Assembly (NCBI GenBank): GCA_964543995.1
Contig: CAZJBB010000117.1
Coordinates: forward strand, 1-9,872
DNA length: 9,872 bases
Origin: CAIXTV01 sp964543995
GTDB taxonomy: Bacteria; Bacteroidota; Bacteroidia; Bacteroidales; CAIXTV01
Reading direction: 5' to 3'
The translations under genes and the position numbers were made by a program. The notes beneath the pieces are model-generated. The model was not told where the DNA came from and ran no database searches. It saw nothing but the letters and a program-made list of their open reading frames with translations. Each line of letters starts with the position of its first letter. The first letter of the stretch is position 1. Below, piece by piece: positions 6,244-9,872 of this stretch.

Positions 6244-7335
6244 CTATTTTGCTTTAAGACGGTCTTTGAAAATCTTTTCGAATTTTTCTACCTTGGGTTG
6301 AATTACCATTTTACAATACCCTTGATCTTTGTGGTTTTTGTAGTATTGTTGATGATAATCTTCTGCTTTATAAAAGGTAGAAAATTTTTCCACTACCGTT
6401 ACTATGGGTTTTTCGTAAACTTTTTCAGCAGTCATTTTTTCAATAAGGCTTTGAGCAAGGGCTTTTTGCTCTTCGTTACGGTAGAAGATTACCGAACGAT
6501 ACTGGGTTCCCACATCCGCTCCTTGACGATTTAATTGGGTGGGATCATGAACGGTGAAAAACACCTTGAAAATTTCGTCGAGATTGGTTTGAGTTTTATC
6601 AAATACAATTTGAACAACTTCGGCATGATGGGTTGTACCTGAACAGACTTCTTCGTAAGTTGGATTCGTGGTATTGCCACCTGAAAATCCTGATTCAACA
6701 GTAACTACGCCTTTTAAATTCTCATAGACTGCTTCCACACACCAATAGCAACCGCCACCCAGGGTTATGGTATCTAAGCTGTTGTCAGGTTCAAAATCCA
6801 ACACCATAGAATTCATACAGTATCTTTTATAAGTAGGAGCAGGGCCATCGTCAAACAAATGCCCTAAATGTCCACCACATCGACCACACAAGGCTTCGGT
6901 TCGATTCATGCCATGAGAATGGTCTTCCTGGTACACAACGCTACGCTCATGAATTTGCTCAAAGAAACTGGGCCACCCACAGGTGCTGGCGAATTTGCCT
7001 TCGGCTTTAAACAATGGATTTCCACAAGCTGCACAAAAATAGGTGCCTTTGCCAAAATAATCCCAATATTTTCCGGTAAAAGGCCTTTCAGTAGCTTTGT
7101 TTCTAGAAATTTCATACACTTCCGGGCTAAGCACTTTTTTCCATTCTTCGTCACTTATATGTAATTGGGTAGTGTCGGTGTGGGAATAGTATGGGTTTTG
7201 GGATTGAGACGCATTTGTATTCATGTTTTTTGAAGATTGATGGGTATTGTTTGCACAAGCAGTGAATAAAACACAACTTATCGAAAACGCTATAACACTT
7301 ATTATAAATTTAAAATATGTGGGTTGAGGCAACAT
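6244..7335 (-). CDS. msrBA: Lipoprotein MsrB-MsrA fusion, bifunctional peptide methionine sulfoxide reductase
   Basis: The 363-residue product reduces both stereoisomers of methionine sulfoxide in proteins. Residues 1-27 form a lipoprotein signal with Cys27 as the likely lipidated residue (LFTAC), so the enzyme should sit in the periplasm, membrane-anchored. The MsrB domain covers about 61-182: zinc cysteines in CAAC (101, 104) and CGRC (150, 153), STCGWPSF with the probable recycling Cys119, HLGHLF, and catalytic Cys173 in RYCMNS. The MsrA domain covers about 188-350: GGGCYWCVE with catalytic Cys196, GTTHHAEVVQI, and QGYC with a probable resolving Cys341. The order is B then A, the reverse of many fusions, but both active sites look complete. 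The ATG at 7335 gives a proper signal peptide. The gene lies 140 bp after a methyltransferase and 38 bp before an AraC-type regulator, all on the same strand. A periplasmic reductant partner is not in the window. Confidence 0.95.
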   Translation of the reverse strand: MLPQPTYFKFIISVIAFSISCVLFTACANNTHQSSKNMNTNASQSQNPYYSHTDTTQLHISDEEWKKVLSPEVYEISRNKATERPFTGKYWDYFGKGTYFCAACGNPLFKAEGKFASTCGWPSFFEQIHERSVVYQEDHSHGMNRTEALCGRCGGHLGHLFDDGPAPTYKRYCMNSMVLDFEPDNSLDTITLGGGCYWCVEAVYENLKGVVTVESGFSGGNTTNPTYEEVCSGTTHHAEVVQIVFDKTQTNLDEIFKVFFTVHDPTQLNRQGADVGTQYRSVIFYRNEEQKALAQSLIEKMTAEKVYEKPIVTVVEKFSTFYKAEDYHQQYYKNHKDQGYCKMVIQPKVEKFEKIFKDRLKAK

Positions 7336-7360
7336 TTGACCATAGATTAATGTTTTTTAA

Positions 7361-7447
7361 AGGCTGAAGTTAATCTCTGTATTATTGAAGTGAATAACTT
7401 CTGTCCTTATATGCTTTCAACAAACTTCCATGCTAAAAGTTCAGCCT
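7361..7447. other. Distant inverted repeat enclosing a small hairpin, between the methyltransferase and MsrB-MsrA genes
   Basis: AGGCTGAAGTT (7361-7371) and AAGTTCAGCCT (7437-7447) are inverted copies matching at 10 of 11 positions, 65 bp apart. Inside lies another perfect inverted repeat, GAAGT (7387-7391) and ACTTC (7397-7401), with a 5-base loop. Together they almost fill the 140-bp gap. They could close a structured leader of the MsrB-MsrA mRNA or mark a binding site. No T-run is placed to make a clear terminator for the methyltransferase gene, and I found no exact -7 box here. Confidence 0.35.
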
Positions 7448-7475
7448 AACGAGATGATTGATGAAAATGGGGATT

Positions 7476-8297
7476 TTAATGTCGGCAAATGGCCAATAGT
7501 TCGGTTGAAAGTGCTGGATTAGCTTCTACCACAATATCGTCCAAGGTATAGGTTGAAATATAATTCTCTGTGGTAGTGGTCTTTTGTTCTTTTTGATTTT
7601 GCTTTGGTTTTAAGCGTTTTAAGACCAAGAACAAAGAGGCTATGAAATTTAATAAAAAGGCCCTGACGGGATAAGGATAAAAAAACAAGGTGCTCAGTAA
7701 AGAGATGTTTCTTTGTTTTAAAGTCCTTTTAATCTCATGTAAGGCAAAGTCGGTGTTGCTGCCAATTTTCAGCATTTCTACTTCATTGAAAAAAGGGATT
7801 AAGAGCTTACGGAATCGAATGTTAGAATATTCTTTCAGATGATAAATATTCCATGGTTTCTGGATGTATGGGAACAAACGATTTTTGATGTCGGGTGTGG
7901 ATACGATGAAAATACCTCCGGGTTTGAGCAAACTCTTTATTTTTTTCAAGTAGTCAATATCGCTGGGTACATGCTCAATTACCTGAAAGGAAGTAATGAC
8001 ATCGAAACTTTCTGCTTCCAGCTCCGAAATTAACTTATAAGTCAAGTTTTTATTAATATACGCAGTCTTTGCAAACTCCACAGCTTCTTCACTGATATCC
8101 ACAGCTACCACTTCTGATGCAGATTTAGAAAACAAATGGGCACCATATCCGGTGCCACAACCATAGTCTAGTACTTTTTTATTTGCAATGAATTTTGAGG
8201 CAAAGGAATAAGTGCCGAGATGCATCAAGTGATTGTAGTATTCCGAATCATTCTTTATTTCAGCACTTAATATATGTCGTTCTTCAGTATGCTTCAT
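7476..8297 (-). CDS. Class I SAM-dependent methyltransferase, substrate unknown
   Basis: The 273-residue protein has the class I methyltransferase core: motif I VLDYGCGTGYG (42-52), the acidic strand-2 end VAVDIS with Asp67, the post-strand-4 segment SFDVITSFQVIEHV (97-110), and LLKPGGIFIVSTP (123-135). This fits the Methyltransf_11/23 type common in cell-surface polysaccharide, quinone and small-molecule methylation. The C-terminal third is less usual: a hydrophobic run 'STLFFYPYPVRAFLLNFIASLFLVL' region (about 199-223), followed by a basic, Gln/Thr-rich linker and a final hydrophilic tail. It may therefore associate with the membrane. Start: the ATG at 8297 begins MKHTEERHI; a TATTTTTG box lies just 4 bp upstream. 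Genes on either side do not reveal the substrate, so only the enzyme class is firm. Confidence 0.88.
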   Translation of the reverse strand: MKHTEERHILSAEIKNDSEYYNHLMHLGTYSFASKFIANKKVLDYGCGTGYGAHLFSKSASEVVAVDISEEAVEFAKTAYINKNLTYKLISELEAESFDVITSFQVIEHVPSDIDYLKKIKSLLKPGGIFIVSTPDIKNRLFPYIQKPWNIYHLKEYSNIRFRKLLIPFFNEVEMLKIGSNTDFALHEIKRTLKQRNISLLSTLFFYPYPVRAFLLNFIASLFLVLKRLKPKQNQKEQKTTTTENYISTYTLDDIVVEANPALSTELLAICRH

Positions 8298-8301
8298 TCC
8301 G

Positions 8302-8309
8302 CAAAAATA
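8302..8309 (-). promoter_or_regulatory. Candidate -7 box of the methyltransferase gene, very close to the start codon
   Basis: TATTTTTG on the minus strand matches TAnnTTTG exactly and lies only 4 bases (CGGA) from the ATG at 8297. If used, transcription would begin at about the start codon. No TTTG is found about 20 bp upstream (TTCC is there instead), so the promoter is supported by one element only. Confidence 0.4.
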
Positions 8310-8691
8310 GATTTATTTGGTTAAAGATGGGAATTACTCCATGAGAAGATGTTAATTATGGACTCAAATCCTATATCATACCAAGGGAAATAGCATTGTG
8401 AAAAAATGATGCATTTGGATTATCTTATTCATTTGTTGGACAAAACCAGAAAATAGCCAAAGTCCATTCCGCCTTGAGCTTTTGTCGAGTAAATCATACT
8501 TTTATTATATTGCTTAAATGGGTTAAAACAATGATTCAGTAGTGCTTTTTTCTCTAGAAAAATGACTTCATATTGAGATGCATTTTAACAGATAAGGTGA
8601 ATTCGAAGATTGGATAAAATCATAATAAAATAAGTATTCATTTTTTATCAACAAAGGTTTTAATAAAAATAATTAGCTTTAATTTTAGCGA

Positions 8692-8728
8692 TTGAAAGCT
8701 GCTTTCAAAGCAAGAAATTAAGCTTTTG
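8692..8728 (+). promoter_or_regulatory. Two overlapping, mutually exclusive hairpins in the probable dnaE leader
   Basis: TTGAAAG (8692-8698) and CTTTCAA (8702-8708) form a perfect 7-bp stem with a CTG loop. CAAAGC (8706-8711) can pair with GCTTTTG (8722-8728) with one bulged T. The stems share bases 8706-8708, so only one can form fully at a time. AAAGC and GCTTT each occur twice, allowing further alternatives. The element ends 35 bp before the dnaE ATG. It may be an operator-like palindrome or a weak RNA switch; no T-run is long enough for a good terminator. Confidence 0.3.
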
Positions 8729-8763
8729 ACCATCAATAACATAACCTTTTTACTCGTTTTTAT

Positions 8764-9872
8764 ATGTCGGAATTTACCCATCTTCACGTTCACACACAGT
8801 ACTCAATTTTAGATGGATATGCCGATATTGGCAAGCTCATGGAAAAAACGGTGAACAGTGGCATGCGATCGATTGCCATTACCGACCATGGTGCCATGTA
8901 TGGGGTGATCAGTTTTGTCCAAGAAGCACAAAAAAGATGCGTAAAACCCATCATTGGGTGCGAAACCTATGTTGCCAGCAATTCGCGACTTGATAAGAAA
9001 AGTAAGGAGGATAGAAGCGGATACCATTTAATATTATTGGCTAAAAATTACGAAGGCTACCAAAACCTCTCTCGATTGGTTTCCTTATCATATTTGGATG
9101 GTTTTTATTATAAACCCCGCATCGATTTTGACATTTTGAAGAAGTATTCTCGTGGGTTAATTGCTTCCTCTGCCTGTATAGGAGGCGAAATCCCGAGGGC
9201 CATTCGTCAAAATAATTTATTGCCTTCTAATAACGACTATAGCAATTACCAATGGGATTTATCTAAGGCCGAGGATGTATTGACCAAGTACTTGGATGTT
9301 TTCGGGGAAGATTTTTATTTGGAAATGCAAAACCATGGTTTACCGGAGCAAACTTTAGTAAGAAATGCCATTGCCAAACTGTCGGCAAAGCATCATGTTA
9401 AATACATTGCTACCAACGACATCCATTTTATAAACCATGATGATGCCGAAGCACATAACATTCTCATTTGTTTAAATACCGACAGCGATATCGATTCAAA
9501 TGAAAACATGAAATATTCCGGTCAAGAGTTTTTGCGAACTCCTGAAGAAATGGAAGCTTTATTCACTGACTTTCCTGAAGCGGTGAGCAATACCATGGAA
9601 ATTGAATCGAAAATTGAATCGTTCAGCTTGGAGAAAAAAGTGATGCTCCCGGTTTTCCCAATTCCGGAAAACATAACCACTCAATACGAATTTTTAGAAA
9701 AATTGACTTGGGAAGGTGCCCAAGCTCGATATACAGAAATCACAGAAGAAGCTAGAACCCGCATTCAATTTGAATTGGATGTGGTGAAAAACATGGATTT
9801 CTCGGGTTACTTTTTAATTGTAGCCGACTTTATCACCGAAGCACGCAACATGGGCGTAAGGGTAGGTCCGGG
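8764..9872 (+). CDS. dnaE: DNA polymerase III alpha subunit DnaE, N-terminal part (3' truncated by the window end)
   Basis: An open frame of 369 complete codons runs from the ATG at 8764 to the end of the window. It begins with the PHP domain: THLHVHTQYSILDG (5-18), ITDHGAMYG (39-47), KPIIGCETYV (61-70), YHLILLAKNYEGYQNL (87-102), SSACIGGEIP (135-144) and ATNDIHF (216-222). It continues into the polymerase region and stops in GVRVGPG, the start of the conserved 'GPGRGSAAGS' segment. DnaE is the replicative polymerase catalytic subunit. The candidate PHP metal ligands His8, His10, Asp17, His42, Glu67, His88, Cys138, Asp219 and His221 are all present, as in Thermus-type DnaE enzymes whose PHP domain has metal-dependent 3'-5' exonuclease activity. 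A Asn/Tyr-rich stretch at about 149-165 looks like an insertion relative to the Thermus protein. The rest of the gene lies outside. Confidence 0.97.
   Translation, partial: MSEFTHLHVHTQYSILDGYADIGKLMEKTVNSGMRSIAITDHGAMYGVISFVQEAQKRCVKPIIGCETYVASNSRLDKKSKEDRSGYHLILLAKNYEGYQNLSRLVSLSYLDGFYYKPRIDFDILKKYSRGLIASSACIGGEIPRAIRQNNLLPSNNDYSNYQWDLSKAEDVLTKYLDVFGEDFYLEMQNHGLPEQTLVRNAIAKLSAKHHVKYIATNDIHFINHDDAEAHNILICLNTDSDIDSNENMKYSGQEFLRTPEEMEALFTDFPEAVSNTMEIESKIESFSLEKKVMLPVFPIPENITTQYEFLEKLTWEGAQARYTEITEEARTRIQFELDVVKNMDFSGYFLIVADFITEARNMGVRVGP

Larger units (their letters stand above)
8298..8763. other. Divergent intergenic region between the methyltransferase gene and dnaE
   Basis: This 466-bp stretch is strongly AT-rich and I find no convincing small gene on either strand. 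It must carry promoters for both divergent genes. The methyltransferase side has an exact -7 box at 8302-8309. The dnaE side has only a one-mismatch box, TAGCTTTA at 8674-8681, without a -33 partner. The 9-mer GATGCATTT occurs twice (8408, 8577), probably by chance. The last 75 bp hold two overlapping hairpins described separately. Confidence 0.7.

Noticed and set aside
6868..7164. Open frames on both strands inside the MsrB-MsrA gene (98 codons + strand, 82 codons - strand)
   Set aside because: They are out-of-frame shadows of the strongly conserved MsrB domain.
8408..8585. Direct repeat GATGCATTT at 8408 and 8577
   Set aside because: A 9-mer occurring twice 169 bp apart in AT-rich sequence is easily due to chance and has no symmetrical context.

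Overview
The window comes from an AT-rich member of the Bacteroidota, most likely a flavobacterium-like lineage. Three things point there: a PorD/DUF4835 gene (a type IX secretion family confined to that phylum) between a CoaBC tail and recN, promoter boxes matching the Bacteroidota -7 consensus TAnnTTTG, and the near absence of Shine-Dalgarno sequences. No RNA gene, insertion sequence or CRISPR array was found.

Left part (1-2656, + strand): a compact housekeeping operon holding the last 24 codons of a probable coaBC, then porD and recN, with gaps of only 6-7 bp. Next is a gene-free stretch of about 1 kb (2657-3698). It is dominated by a tandem array of six 84-bp units plus a partial seventh, in perfect register. 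Each unit is itself built of four diverged 21-bp blocks, and this is the most unusual structure in the window. A signal-peptide-bearing protein of unknown function (3699-4424, +) follows. It converges on the minus-strand genes across a 223-bp spacer rich in hairpins and short repeats.

Middle part (4648-8297, - strand): in transcription order, a SAM-dependent methyltransferase, a lipoprotein MsrB-MsrA methionine sulfoxide reductase fusion, an AraC-family regulator and a YceI-family protein. The reductase and the regulator are 38 bp apart. The regulator has its own good Bacteroidota promoter, placed so close to its ATG that the transcript would be leaderless or nearly so; the methyltransferase has a similar -7 box. 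The reductase, regulator and YceI genes together could form an envelope or oxidative-stress repair group, but that link rests on gene order alone.

Right part (8764-9872, + strand): the first 369 codons of dnaE, the DNA polymerase III alpha subunit, running off the window end. Its PHP domain keeps the full set of metal-ligand residues. The 466-bp divergent spacer before it contains two overlapping hairpins in the probable dnaE leader.
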